From an uncultured Selenomonadales bacterium (GTDB lineage: Bacteria > Bacillota_C > Negativicutes > Selenomonadales > Selenomonadaceae): DNA of 17,002 nt. Below the pieces are notes generated by a model. That model saw nothing but the letters and a program-made list of their open reading frames with translations, was not told the origin of the DNA and searched no databases. The stretch spans positions 1 to 17,002 of the forward strand of contig CALGGX010000195.1 in assembly GCA_937916025.1 (NCBI GenBank). The letters are read 5' to 3'. Below, piece after piece: positions 7,169-13,493 of this stretch (the first letter of the stretch is position 1; each line of letters starts with the position of its first letter). A program made the translations under genes and the position numbers.

Positions 7169-7533
7169 TCGGCGGCTTCGCTCCCAGTGTAGGGAGCTTT
7201 TTTTATTGCGATAATGTCGCTCACGCCGGAGCCGATTGCTGCTGATGGTGGGAGTGAATATGCATAGCTTTCAGCATATGCAATTTCCGGAGCAATATCA
7301 ACCTTTCCATTATCCCATGTTATGACTCCATGAAATAATGCAGGATTACTGAAGATTTTTTCATCATCAAAAACTTTGAAAGCTGTGCCACGTAACAACG
7401 TCGTATCAAGCAATCTTGTTTCACCGGTTGAAAACGTAATCAACATTATTCTACCACGCAGTGATTGTACTTTAATTACTTTTATGCCCTCTACCAACGT
7501 ACCGGCATAACAAATATCATCAATGATGTACAT
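7159..7533 (-). CDS. DUF2442-like protein
   Basis: This 124-residue protein starts at ATG 7533, behind AAGGAG 7 nt upstream. Residues about 17-90 match the DUF2442 pattern: a strand region (RIMLITFSTGETRLLDT), then FKVFDDEKIFSNPALFHGVI, then TWDNGKVDIAPEIAY. DUF2442 genes usually follow a DUF4160 gene; the pair has been suggested to be toxin-antitoxin-like or defence-associated, but its function is not established. Here the DUF4160 gene is reduced to a stub just upstream. The C-terminal 30 or so residues extend past the domain and overlap the hicB terminator on the other strand. It probably belongs to the repressor operon and is made in the lysogen. Confidence 0.75.
   Translation of the reverse strand: MYIIDDICYAGTLVEGIKVIKVQSLRGRIMLITFSTGETRLLDTTLLRGTAFKVFDDEKIFSNPALFHGVITWDNGKVDIAPEIAYAESYAYSLPPSAAIGSGVSDIIAIKKAPYTGSEAADQQ
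7180..7204 (+). terminator. Intrinsic terminator after hicB
   Basis: GCTCCC (7180-7185), 6-nt loop and GGGAGC (7192-7197) are followed by seven T. It ends the hicAB transcript inside the 3' end of the convergent DUF2442 gene. Confidence 0.85.
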
Positions 7534-7542
7534 GACAATCTC

Positions 7543-7614
7543 CTTTAAACCATCGGCGGAATCATAAAACAGCATATAAATCACCATACCGGCAAAGCGA
7601 CTTAATTCCGGCAT
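7543..7614 (-). pseudogene. N-terminal stub of a DUF4160 gene
   Basis: The frame from ATG 7614 (AAGAGG 6 nt upstream) begins MPELSRFAGMVIYMLFYDSA, matching the typical DUF4160 N-terminus (MPxISRFxGIxIYMYxxDH). The PPHFHAxY core that should follow is missing. The frame runs directly into the DUF2442 ribosome site and, by chance or through the deletion, is in frame with it, so a 151-residue read-through product is possible. It fits an internal deletion of DUF4160 that kept the start and the junction with DUF2442. Confidence 0.65.
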
Positions 7615-7629
7615 ATGTTTAACCTCTTT

Positions 7630-7728
7630 TCAATTGTGAACACCGAAGTTTCGCGTTGCCGCTTGAATAATGCTGTCGTCGTAGCGGCGTTCCGTCCGAT
7701 ACGTCGGCGTAATCCATGATTTCGTCAC
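7630..7728 (-). CDS. Possible small protein or remnant, unrecognised
   Basis: This is a 32-residue frame from GTG 7728 (or TTG 7731), starting a few bases past the stop of the downstream repressor and ending 15 nt before the DUF4160 stub. It reads TKSWITPTYRTERRYDDSII and then QAATRNFGVHN. It has ordinary codon use but no clear ribosome site, and it could be the C-terminal scrap of a deleted gene. It is the only content of the 121-nt gap 7615-7735. Confidence 0.25.
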   Translation of the reverse strand: MTKSWITPTYRTERRYDDSIIQAATRNFGVHN

Positions 7729-7735
7729 CAATCGG

Positions 7736-8170
7736 CTAACCCGCCCTCACTACGCCTCTGTTCGAGTTAATGTTTAAAAGATTGCTCACACCTCCATTAG
7801 GCTGATTGACTACCGTTCGCCGCGTGGTATGCGCACCGACTCCTTGATTGACAGTTCGAAGGGCATTTAACACATTCACCAAGGTTCGGCGTCCTTCTTC
7901 ATCCAGCTCGCGATATCCCATCAATATATCCGCCTCCGCTTCCGTAAATCTCTTATCCGAACCATTCGCCCCTGTCGTTTCGTTTCCCAGCAGATAGTCC
8001 GTCGTCACGCCGAAGTATCGGGCTAACCGTCGAAGTATATCGTTGGACGGTTCAGTTCTACCGCGCTCCCATCCCGCAACCGTCGGTTGCGATACTCCGA
8101 GCGACTTTGATATATCATATTGTGATAAACCACGAGCGGCGCGTAGTCGTTTGATGCTGTCAGTTAGCAT
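7736..8170 (-). CDS. HTH_3 (CI/Xre-like) repressor, second of a tandem pair
   Basis: This 144-residue protein has an N-terminal helix-turn-helix (residues about 5-60: IKRLRAARGLSQYDISKSLG, then VSQPTVAGWERGRTEP), ending in YFGVTTDYLLG. A short helical segment follows (EAEADILMGYRELDEEGRRT) and then a Gln/Asn-rich tail. There is no S24/LexA-type protease domain, so RecA-driven self-cleavage is not expected; relief may come from the Rha/BRO antirepressors. Its ribosome site is weak (GGGGTG), 7 nt before ATG 8170. It is a paralogue of the upstream repressor, with 29 identical bases at 7989-8017 and 8461-8489 and a similar C-terminal VSNxLxI motif. It is expressed leftward, probably from the promoter at 8672-8700. 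Confidence 0.85.
   Translation of the reverse strand: MLTDSIKRLRAARGLSQYDISKSLGVSQPTVAGWERGRTEPSNDILRRLARYFGVTTDYLLGNETTGANGSDKRFTEAEADILMGYRELDEEGRRTLVNVLNALRTVNQGVGAHTTRRTVVNQPNGGVSNLLNINSNRGVVRAG
7989..8017 (-). repeat. 29-nt direct repeat, copy 1, in the second repressor
   Basis: It is identical base for base to 8461-8489. It encodes YFGVTTDYLLG with the same codons, in the two tandem repressors, 472 bp apart. This could support recombination that deletes one repressor. Confidence 0.85.
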
Positions 8171-8204
8171 TATTTACACCCCTAGTGACTATCAGTACAT
8201 CACA

Positions 8205-8645
8205 TTACACCGTCGGTGATGTAGTGCCATTGTCAATATGTAGAAAATTGCTTACGTTATTACTGTTTTGCGTGACGATCGACCGGTAGTCTTTCGACTC
8301 ATGTTGACTATTGGTAATTTCACGTGTTGATCTATTCAGTCGGCTCATCATAAATTTAATCGCATTTTTATCTTCATCCTCCAATTGTCGGTAAATCTCT
8401 ACAAGTTTCAGCTCGTCTTCGTTGAAAGTTGGATGTGATTTGTCGGTTATGTCAATTCCAAGCAGATAGTCCGTCGTCACGCCGAAGTACTGCGCTAACC
8501 GCTGAAGTGTCGACACGTCGGGATTGATGCGATTGCTTTCCCAGCCGGCGATGCTCTGCTGTGTCCGACCTAATACGTCTGCCAATTCCGTTTGTGTGAT
8601 ATCACGACTGAGCCGTAGTTCTTTCAAAGCAGTACCTATCATCAT
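8205..8645 (-). CDS. HTH_3 (CI/Xre-like) repressor, first of a tandem pair
   Basis: This protein of about 146 residues has an N-terminal helix-turn-helix (ALKELRLSRDITQTELADVL, then GRTQQSIAGWESNRINPDV), the YFGVTTDYLLG turn, a helical middle (NEDELKLVEIYRQLEDEDKN) and a Ser/Asn-rich tail with VSNFLHI. It has no peptidase domain. The start is ATG 8645 or 8642, behind AGGTGG; the GTG at 8654 is part of that site. It is first in the leftward operon and divergent from the Cro-like gene, the usual layout of a lysogeny switch. It probably binds operators in 8655-8788. Confidence 0.88.
   Translation of the reverse strand: MMIGTALKELRLSRDITQTELADVLGRTQQSIAGWESNRINPDVSTLQRLAQYFGVTTDYLLGIDITDKSHPTFNEDELKLVEIYRQLEDEDKNAIKFMMSRLNRSTREITNSQHESKDYRSIVTQNSNNVSNFLHIDNGTTSPTV
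8461..8489 (-). repeat. 29-nt direct repeat, copy 2, in the first repressor
   Basis: It is identical to 7989-8017. The shared ATAGTCCGTCGTCACGCCG core with the same synonymous codons suggests recent duplication or gene conversion between the two repressors. Confidence 0.85.
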
Positions 8646-8671
8646 AAACACCACCTTTGCTTACTTATTGT

Positions 8672-8700
8672 ATTATACCAATCATCTTTGTAAAACGCAA
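8672..8700 (-). promoter_or_regulatory. Leftward promoter of the repressor operon
   Basis: On the minus strand, TTGCGT (8695-8700) and TATAAT (8672-8677) are 17 nt apart, with TGG just before the -10 box (extended -10). The first repressor ATG is about 27 nt beyond. Confidence 0.65.
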
Positions 8701-8736
8701 TAATTCAAAGTGTAAAAATATTATAGATATTGCCTA

Positions 8737-8765
8737 TTGACAATTACAAATTAAATTAATACAAT
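8737..8765 (+). promoter_or_regulatory. Rightward early promoter
   Basis: TTGACA (8737-8742), a 17-nt spacer and TACAAT (8760-8765) lead into the Cro-like gene. The -35 box is part of the palindrome ATTGACAAT (8736-8744), a possible operator. AATTCAAAG and ATCTTTGT nearby form a further inverted pair. This promoter probably drives the long early operon. Confidence 0.75.
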
Positions 8766-8797
8766 TCTATTCGATAATATTTAAGGAGGTGATATAT

Positions 8798-9001
8798 TTG
8801 AAACGTCAGATACTAATCGATTATCGTGGCAATCGCACTCAATCGGAAATGGCAAAACGCTATGGAGTCTCGCAACAAACGTGGTCATACTGGGAAAATG
8901 GCTTTTCTGCTCCGCCGCCGCACATCATGAAACGCATTGAAGATGATTCCGGACATCCGATGGAGTACATTTTTTTTGACGTTTTCAATCGATTAAATTG
9001 A
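8798..9001 (+). CDS. Cro-like small HTH regulator
   Basis: This 67-residue protein is almost entirely a helix-turn-helix: QILIDYRGNRTQSEMAKRYG, then VSQQTWSYWENGFSAPPP, as in Cro/Xre regulators. TTG 8798 is the best start because AAGGAGGTGA (8783-8792) sits just upstream; the GTG at 8789 is inside that site. It is the first gene of the rightward operon and would oppose the leftward repressors at the shared operator. Confidence 0.85.
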   Translation: MKRQILIDYRGNRTQSEMAKRYGVSQQTWSYWENGFSAPPPHIMKRIEDDSGHPMEYIFFDVFNRLN

Positions 9002-9025
9002 TAATTTTCAAGGGAGTGATCTTAT

Positions 9026-9716
9026 ATGACCGACTCGACCAAAGCCTTGGTGTATATGGCGGACGGCATCTCTGTCCCCGTCACCGACTCTCGCAAGGTT
9101 GCCAATTTCTACGGTAAAGCTCACAGACACGTGCTTGATGCTATCCGTGACGCAATCAGCACCATCCCTGACGACTTCTTCACAACCAACTCCCCGACTT
9201 CCGCGTCAGTATCAAACGAGCCGAAAAATCGGCTGGTTAATCCGTTCATTGAAAGCATGTATGTCGATGAAAAAGGCGAAACAGTTCCGCTGGGCTTTCA
9301 TTCAGAAATTCAACGAGATGGAAGCCGAATTGCTCCGACTTAAGATTGAAAAAGAGTCATTGTTCCATCGTCAGCATCGCATTCAGCAACTCGGCACTTA
9401 CCATCAAGCCATGGACGCCGTCAAGCTCTTCGTCGACTACGCCAAATCCTGCGGCTCCACCAACGCCGACCGCTACTTTCAAAACTTCAATCGGCTCTTC
9501 AACAAAAACATCGGCGTCGATGCAGGGCAACGTTCCAACCTTCAGACGTGGCAGTACTCCGAACTCGACCGTTTCCAAGTCATTACCGCCGCCGTCATCA
9601 AGGGCGGCATCGCAGGGCATAAGCACTACAAGGACATCTTCTCCGACGTCAAGGCGAAAATCGCCGATTACGTCAAGATCGCCGCCATCACCGACCGACT
9701 CCTGCCCGCATCTTAA
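9026..9716 (+). pseudogene. Rha family regulatory protein, interrupted by an internal deletion
   Basis: ATG 9026 follows AGGGAG (9011-9016). The first frame gives the Rha N-terminus (ISVPVTDSRKVANFYGKAHR, then HVLDAIRD, then FIESMYVDEKGE) and stops at 9343. The rest of the family sequence is in another frame from about 9266: KKAKQFRWAFIQKFNEMEAE, then a long C-terminal region to 9716 (HQAMDAVKLFVDYAKSCGS, then the end LLPAS). The block between them in normal Rha proteins (a M/L-x-RDGFxLLxMGFTG segment of roughly 18 residues) is absent. The bases AAAAAGGCGAAACAG fit both the upstream codons (EKGET) and the downstream ones (KKAKQ), as expected of a deletion between short direct repeats. Rha proteins regulate temperate phage growth; this copy would give only a 105-residue product. 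Confidence 0.8.
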
Positions 9717-9761
9717 GCAAAAAAATCCCCCCAGTCGGCATTACGAAAGGAGGTGTTATCA

Positions 9762-10022
9762 ATGAATGAACTCGAAACACGTATTGCAATGCTCGAAAAG
9801 ACAGTACAAGCACTTTGCGAGTTGCCGCAACTGTCTCACTTGGGCGCAACAGACGCAGAACGCTTCCGTGCACGCTTGCTGATGTCAATCGCCCACAACG
9901 AACAAAAACTTAGTGATCCGAACATCTCCAACGAAGAACGCAAAATCATTGAAGCTCAGATCACTAAATTTCAACACCTTGTTGCGCCAATGATTTCTTT
10001 AATGCCTCGTGATAACGCATGA
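9762..10022 (+). CDS. Small coiled-coil protein, unrecognised
   Basis: This 86-residue protein has an excellent ribosome site (AAAGGAGGTG, 9746-9754) 7 nt before ATG 9762. The N-terminus has a heptad-like helix (ELETRIAMLEKTVQALCELP), and the rest is charged and helical (NEQKLSDPNISNEERKIIEA). There is no membrane segment and no known motif. Its stop overlaps the ATG of a 26-codon frame (ATGA), suggesting translational coupling. Confidence 0.65.
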   Translation: MNELETRIAMLEKTVQALCELPQLSHLGATDAERFRARLLMSIAHNEQKLSDPNISNEERKIIEAQITKFQHLVAPMISLMPRDNA

Positions 10023-10099
10023 GCAAAATCTCCGAGTGCGCGAGCATCTCGCACGGCGTACCTCGGGAATGTCGGTTCTGCCGAGCAAGTAGTCTCTAA
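10019..10099 (+). CDS. Possible 26-residue Cys-rich leader peptide
   Basis: This short frame starts at ATG 10019, overlapping the previous stop as ATGA, and ends at TAA 10097. It reads MSKISECASISHGVPRECRF and then CRASSL, with three Cys. Its RNA can fold in competing ways: CCGAG at 10032-10036 and again near 10080 can each pair with CTCGG near 10061. It could be a coupled small protein, an attenuation leader or a gene scrap; nothing shows it is translated other than the overlap. Confidence 0.35.
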   Translation: MSKISECASISHGVPRECRFCRASSL

Positions 10100-10134
10100 A
10101 AATCAACATTTTTCTACAGAAAGGGGTCATCATC

Positions 10135-10845
10135 ATGCTTACAAAAATTGCCTCCGCCTTTGACGGGCACCTCGTCAACATCATCAACGTCTGTCAGACC
10201 AACGCGGCTTCCTCTCACATCGACGTTCGCGTCAGAGACGCTTTCAGGAAGACTGCCGCCGACGCCGTCACCACCCGCAAAATCATCGACACTCTCGCCA
10301 ATGCCAACGTCTTCAACATCCGCTTCAACACACTCGACGAATGGCATCTCATTCAGCGCGTCGACAACTTCTCTCTCCCCTACGACGTTTGTCACGGCTG
10401 GAAGAATCGCAACGCCGCCGGTATCTATATCGGTAAGCCCATCTTCAAAGATACCATCGTCGAGTGCACTCAAATCGTTCTCGAGCAGTTCGCTGCCGCC
10501 AATGCACGCCTCAACTCTAAAGACTTCCAAGACTTCGCCGTCTTCATCGACTATCAAACTCTCAACGACCACGACGACATCGACTCTCTTACCTTCTTCT
10601 GCGGTGTCTACGGCATTGCAGAGTACATCAGAATGGCGGCACGGCAATCAAAACGTAACGGCTTCCTCGCCGCTACCATCAATGATGAGGAGGCTGTCGG
10701 CAGTCCCATCTACTTCACTCACGGCTCGCTCAAAGAATATGAGAACGGCGACATCAACACGGACGAGATCATTCGCGAAGGCATCGACGGCGCACGCGCG
10801 GACTTGCTCGAGATTGCCGCTATCCGGGGAGGCGATTCGAAATGA
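10135..10845 (+). CDS. Unrecognised early phage protein, 236 residues
   Basis: ATG 10135 lies behind AAAGGGG. The protein is soluble, of mixed helix and strand, with no membrane segment and no motif I recognise. Notable segments are RKIIDTLANANVFNIRFN, VCHGWKNRNAAGIYIGKP and an acidic C-terminal part (KEYENGDINTDEIIREGIDG). It is the first large gene after the Rha region in the early operon, and the next small frame overlaps its stop (ATGA). A role in host takeover or regulation would be a guess from position. Confidence 0.75.
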   Translation: MLTKIASAFDGHLVNIINVCQTNAASSHIDVRVRDAFRKTAADAVTTRKIIDTLANANVFNIRFNTLDEWHLIQRVDNFSLPYDVCHGWKNRNAAGIYIGKPIFKDTIVECTQIVLEQFAAANARLNSKDFQDFAVFIDYQTLNDHDDIDSLTFFCGVYGIAEYIRMAARQSKRNGFLAATINDEEAVGSPIYFTHGSLKEYENGDINTDEIIREGIDGARADLLEIAAIRGGDSK

Positions 10846-10964
10846 CTTCTACATTTCAGAGCAAAGTCGAGCTCTTTGTCAACGCCGAGATCGACTTCGA
10901 CTCCGATGAAGAACTCCGGCAAAAGCTCGCCGAGTTCAAAGACGCCATCCGCCGCGATTGGTAA
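10842..10964 (+). CDS. Small acidic protein, 40 residues, translation-coupled
   Basis: ATG 10842 overlaps the previous stop as ATGA, with GGGAGG about 13 nt upstream. The product (SKVELFVNAEIDFDSDEELR, then QKLAEFKDAIRRDW) is acidic and helical and ends in RRDW, similar to the WRDW end of the acidic protein at 13475. It has good codon use for this operon. The family is unknown. Confidence 0.5.
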   Translation: MTSTFQSKVELFVNAEIDFDSDEELRQKLAEFKDAIRRDW

Positions 10965-10969
10965 CGCTT

Positions 10970-11060
10970 CCGACGTTTCAGCCTGTGCCCTCCCACTTCT
11001 ACACATCACGGAGGGCATTCCTGATCCGCCAATGCTCTAATCCAATCGAAAGGATTGATC
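10970..11060 (+). repeat. Intergenic hairpin element, copy A
   Basis: A conserved box CCGACGTTTCA (10970-10980) is followed by a stem TGCCCTCC (10986-10993)/GGAGGGCA (11010-11017) with a 16-nt loop. TTCCTGATCCG and a CAA-GCTC-like stretch lead into AATCGAAAGG, which holds the ribosome site of the next gene. It is nearly identical to copy B at 13775. There is no T-run, so it is not a standard terminator. It is probably a leader, processing or translation-control element. Confidence 0.75.
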
Positions 11061-11063
11061 ACA

Positions 11064-11768
11064 ATGATCACTGCAGTTGCATCGGGCTTCTGCCGCGTTC
11101 TCGGCAGTCTCGAACGCAAATCCATCAATCAGCAAATCCGCCACGGCAACTTTGAGCAGGTCTTTTCCGAAGTCGCTCGCGCGAACTTGCTCTGCTGCCG
11201 CGTCTCTGTCGGCATCACCTACTTCAACAAAGGTTCTTTCCTCGGCAACTACGTCAGTCAAATGTCTCTCTTCGACTACAACGATTGGCTCATCGACGAC
11301 GGCAACTCGATCGCCATCAAACCCGAGCACGTTGAATCGCTCCTCGTCCGCGTCACTCAGTTCGCCTTCGACGTGTATCTCCTCCATCGCATTGATGCGA
11401 TATTGCCCGACTTCACCGAGCACTTCGTACTTGCCGTCAATGCTAAAGGCGACGGCTGGCAACTCCGCACCGACGACGAACGCCTTCTCATCGGCACTCT
11501 CCGCGACGAAGACTTCCGTCAATTGTATTACAAGGCGCGCGCGGCGGCTGATACGCCCGAATTTCAAAGCGCATCGATCTACGCTGTCGACGCCGCTGAA
11601 ACAAATTTCGAGCGCGTCTTCCACATCAAAGATTCGCTTGACGCGGCTTATGATCTTGCCGCCAATGTCGGCGACACGAAAGTACTCAAATGGTACGCCT
11701 TGCGCAACTTCGACTCTCAGGCTCTCGCCGATTACTTCAAGACTGCTGACCGCATTGCGGTTGCATAA
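11064..11768 (+). CDS. Unrecognised early phage protein, 234 residues
   Basis: ATG 11064 follows AAAGGA by 9 nt. The protein is soluble and mostly alpha-helical with no recognised motif. Segments include CRVLGSLERKSINQQIRHGN, VESLLVRVTQFAFDVYLLHR and RNFDSQALADYFKTADRIAV. It is not an obvious paralogue of the 236-residue gene upstream. It lies between the copy A hairpin element and the first BRO gene and probably belongs to the same early transcript. Confidence 0.75.
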   Translation: MITAVASGFCRVLGSLERKSINQQIRHGNFEQVFSEVARANLLCCRVSVGITYFNKGSFLGNYVSQMSLFDYNDWLIDDGNSIAIKPEHVESLLVRVTQFAFDVYLLHRIDAILPDFTEHFVLAVNAKGDGWQLRTDDERLLIGTLRDEDFRQLYYKARAAADTPEFQSASIYAVDAAETNFERVFHIKDSLDAAYDLAANVGDTKVLKWYALRNFDSQALADYFKTADRIAVA

Positions 11769-11795
11769 TTTCATCAACAGAAAGGAGTTCTCATC

Positions 11796-12659
11796 ATGAG
11801 TAACACTTACGCATTCATTCCTCCGGCGGGCTCGCCCGTCATGGCTCCGCCCGTCATGGCTCCGACCGTCACGCTTCCCGCCAGCATCATGCCGCCCATC
11901 AATATCGAGGGCGTCAACGGCTTCATCGACACGGACGGCACTGCGTGGCTCAAACTCGAAGATTGCGCGCGCGGTCTCGGCATCGTCGAGAAGAAGGGCA
12001 AAGTCGAGTACATCCGTTGGAGAACCGTCAACGACTACCTCAAGGAGTTTGATTATTCGTCTTTTTCGCAGGAAGTTGCGAAAGTTCAAGACGCATTCAT
12101 TCCCGAGTACATCTTCTATCGCCTCGCCATGAAGGCTAACAACGCCATCGCCAACGCCTTCCAAGACAAGATTGCGCGCGTCATTCTCCCCGCCATTCGC
12201 AAGCACGGCTTCTACGCTAACCACTCCGCCAACTTCAACGCTCACACTCTCGCCGGGGCTATCGATGAAGTCGGGCTCGTCACTCAGAAGATCAGAGACG
12301 TCTTCGGCGTCGAAAACGGCATCGCTCTCGCCAAGGCAACTTCCATGGTCGAGCAGTTCTATAACCTCAAGCTCGATCATCTCAAAGAACTCTTGCCTCC
12401 TGCAGAGCACGACGTCGGCTTCCTCAATGCCACTCAAATCGGCAAGCTCGTCGGCGACATCAACTCTCGCAACGTCAACCAAATACTCGTCCGCCTCGGC
12501 TTGCAGGAAAAGATCGACGGCATCTATCACCTCACCGATCTCGGCAAAAACTTCGCCGAACTCATTCCCTTCGAGAAAAACGGGCACTCCGGATATCAAA
12601 TCCGCTGGAACACGTCCGTTCTCGAGCTCGTTCGCAAAGACCTTGAGAACGCATCCTGA
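11796..12659 (+). CDS. BRO-N domain antirepressor-like protein (BRO1)
   Basis: This 287-residue protein starts at ATG 11796 behind AAAGGAG. Residues 1-34 are a Pro/Met-rich tag containing a 15-bp tandem repeat (PVMAP twice). Residues about 38-140 match a BRO-N antirepressor domain: GTAWLKLEDCARGLGI, YIRWRTVNDYL, DAFIPEYIFYRLAMKANNAI and FQDKIARVILPAIRKHGFY. The C-terminal 205-287 looks like a winged-helix/KilA-C-type module: FLNATQIGKLVGDINSRNVN, then GLQEKIDGIYHLTDLGK. Such proteins bind DNA or repressors and can lift repression. Both CI-like repressors lack a cleavage domain, so this is a candidate inducer of the lytic switch. It appears intact, unlike BRO2. Confidence 0.85.
   Translation: MSNTYAFIPPAGSPVMAPPVMAPTVTLPASIMPPINIEGVNGFIDTDGTAWLKLEDCARGLGIVEKKGKVEYIRWRTVNDYLKEFDYSSFSQEVAKVQDAFIPEYIFYRLAMKANNAIANAFQDKIARVILPAIRKHGFYANHSANFNAHTLAGAIDEVGLVTQKIRDVFGVENGIALAKATSMVEQFYNLKLDHLKELLPPAEHDVGFLNATQIGKLVGDINSRNVNQILVRLGLQEKIDGIYHLTDLGKNFAELIPFEKNGHSGYQIRWNTSVLELVRKDLENAS
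11835..11864 (+). repeat. 15-bp tandem repeat in the BRO1 N-terminal tag
   Basis: CCCGTCATGGCTCCG occurs twice in a row (11835-11849, 11850-11864), followed by a degenerate third unit. It encodes PVMAP and keeps frame. The adjacent CGGGCTCGCCCGTCATG (11827-11843) also occurs in BRO2 at 13901-13917. Confidence 0.9.
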
Positions 12660-12705
12660 AAAAAAACGCCGTCCATTGTCGGCATCATCGAAAGGAGACT
12701 CTTCT

Positions 12706-13237
12706 ATGCATTTCATCTTCAGAACTGACAGCTTGACCGGCGATCCCCGGCAGCTGATCCTCGACCACAAACTTCGTCATCCGAACGCACCCATCGACAT
12801 CGACAGCGAACTCATTCAAGAGGCACGCGAAGCAACCATCACCGGCGGCGTCAATAACGAATTTAACGCGATCGTCGTCGCTCAGCCCGCCGTCTACAGG
12901 CTCACCCTCCTCACCTCCGGCAAAGATGCTGAAGACAACTTCCGCTTCAGCGCGCTTGACGTTGTCAACCGGCACAATCTCATGTGCGCGCCCGCCGACA
13001 AGTGGGACTTCTCGTGGTGCTACTACTTGGAAGACGGCGACGAGCTCACCGCCGATTATCCCGCCGTCATCGAAGACGCTGCGCTCCGCTACAATCGTGA
13101 TTTCTGGTATCAAAAAAAATCGCGCCAACATTCAGCGCGAAATGGAACTCTGGTGGCAAGAACAGACCAGAAAGAACTTTGTAACCGACGCCGCCAGCCA
13201 ATCCGACATCGACGCGGCTATCGAAGGGAGTTTTTGA
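12706..13237 (+). CDS. Unrecognised early protein, frame broken at an A8 tract
   Basis: ATG 12706 lies behind AAAGGAG (12691-12697). The frame is good to residue 137 (EDGDELTADYPAVIEDAALR, then YNRDFWYQ), then meets eight A at 13112-13119. Past this, the sensible sequence is in another frame: NRANIQREMELWWQEQTRKN, then FVTDAASQSDIDAAIEGSF, with its stop at 13235-13237, one base before the next ATG. One A fewer would give a single protein of about 176 residues ending at the expected place. The start frame instead runs on through unlikely sequence overlapping later genes. Either one base was inserted (mutation or homopolymer error) or polymerase slippage on the A-tract makes two products. No known family was recognised. 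Confidence 0.65.
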
Positions 13238-13238
13238 C

Positions 13239-13475
13239 ATGCAGCGCATCACCGACATTGACGAGCAATTGCTCATCGACGAAGACGACGAAGACGACGC
13301 ACGCGACATTAACGAGATCGATATCGACGAACTCACCGACGACGAATTCTGGGAGCGGTTCGGCGCAGGTCGCGAAGATGTTATCGGCTGGGATTACGAC
13401 GGCAACCCGATCTTCGAAAAACGCTACGGCGGGATGTCGTACTACGACTGCAACACCGATTGGCGCGACTGGTAA
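13239..13475 (+). CDS. Very acidic small protein, possible DNA mimic
   Basis: This 78-residue protein starts at ATG 13239 with GAAGGGAG 8 nt upstream. It has 27 Asp/Glu against 7 Lys/Arg. An Asp-rich N-terminal half (residues 6-36) is followed by a small aromatic C-terminal part (VIGWDYDGNPIFEKRYGG, YYDCNTDWRDW). There is no membrane segment. Size and charge are like phage DNA-mimic inhibitors of restriction enzymes, repressors or nucleoid proteins, but charge alone does not prove this. It lies in the early operon, where anti-host genes are usual. Confidence 0.75.
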   Translation: MQRITDIDEQLLIDEDDEDDARDINEIDIDELTDDEFWERFGAGREDVIGWDYDGNPIFEKRYGGMSYYDCNTDWRDW

Positions 13476-13493
13476 ACGAAAGGAGACTTCACT

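Noticed and set aside
7615..7735. Possible attachment site or integrase end between the repressor and the DUF genes
   Set aside because: The 32-residue frame there lacks the recombinase catalytic pattern and no direct repeat suggesting an att core was seen.
10148..10909. 253-codon Ser/Thr/Pro-rich frame overlapping the 10135 gene
   Set aside because: Low-complexity composition is typical of a shifted frame of this GC-biased sequence. The 10135 frame has a ribosome site and normal composition.
11835..11864. Short tandem repeat as a CRISPR-like array
   Set aside because: Two adjacent 15-bp units with no spacers, in frame within a coding region.
11037..12770. 577-codon antisense frame
   Set aside because: It is the complement of the 11064 gene and BRO1, very Glu/Asp/Val-rich as expected of antisense to this codon use, with no domain and no ribosome site.
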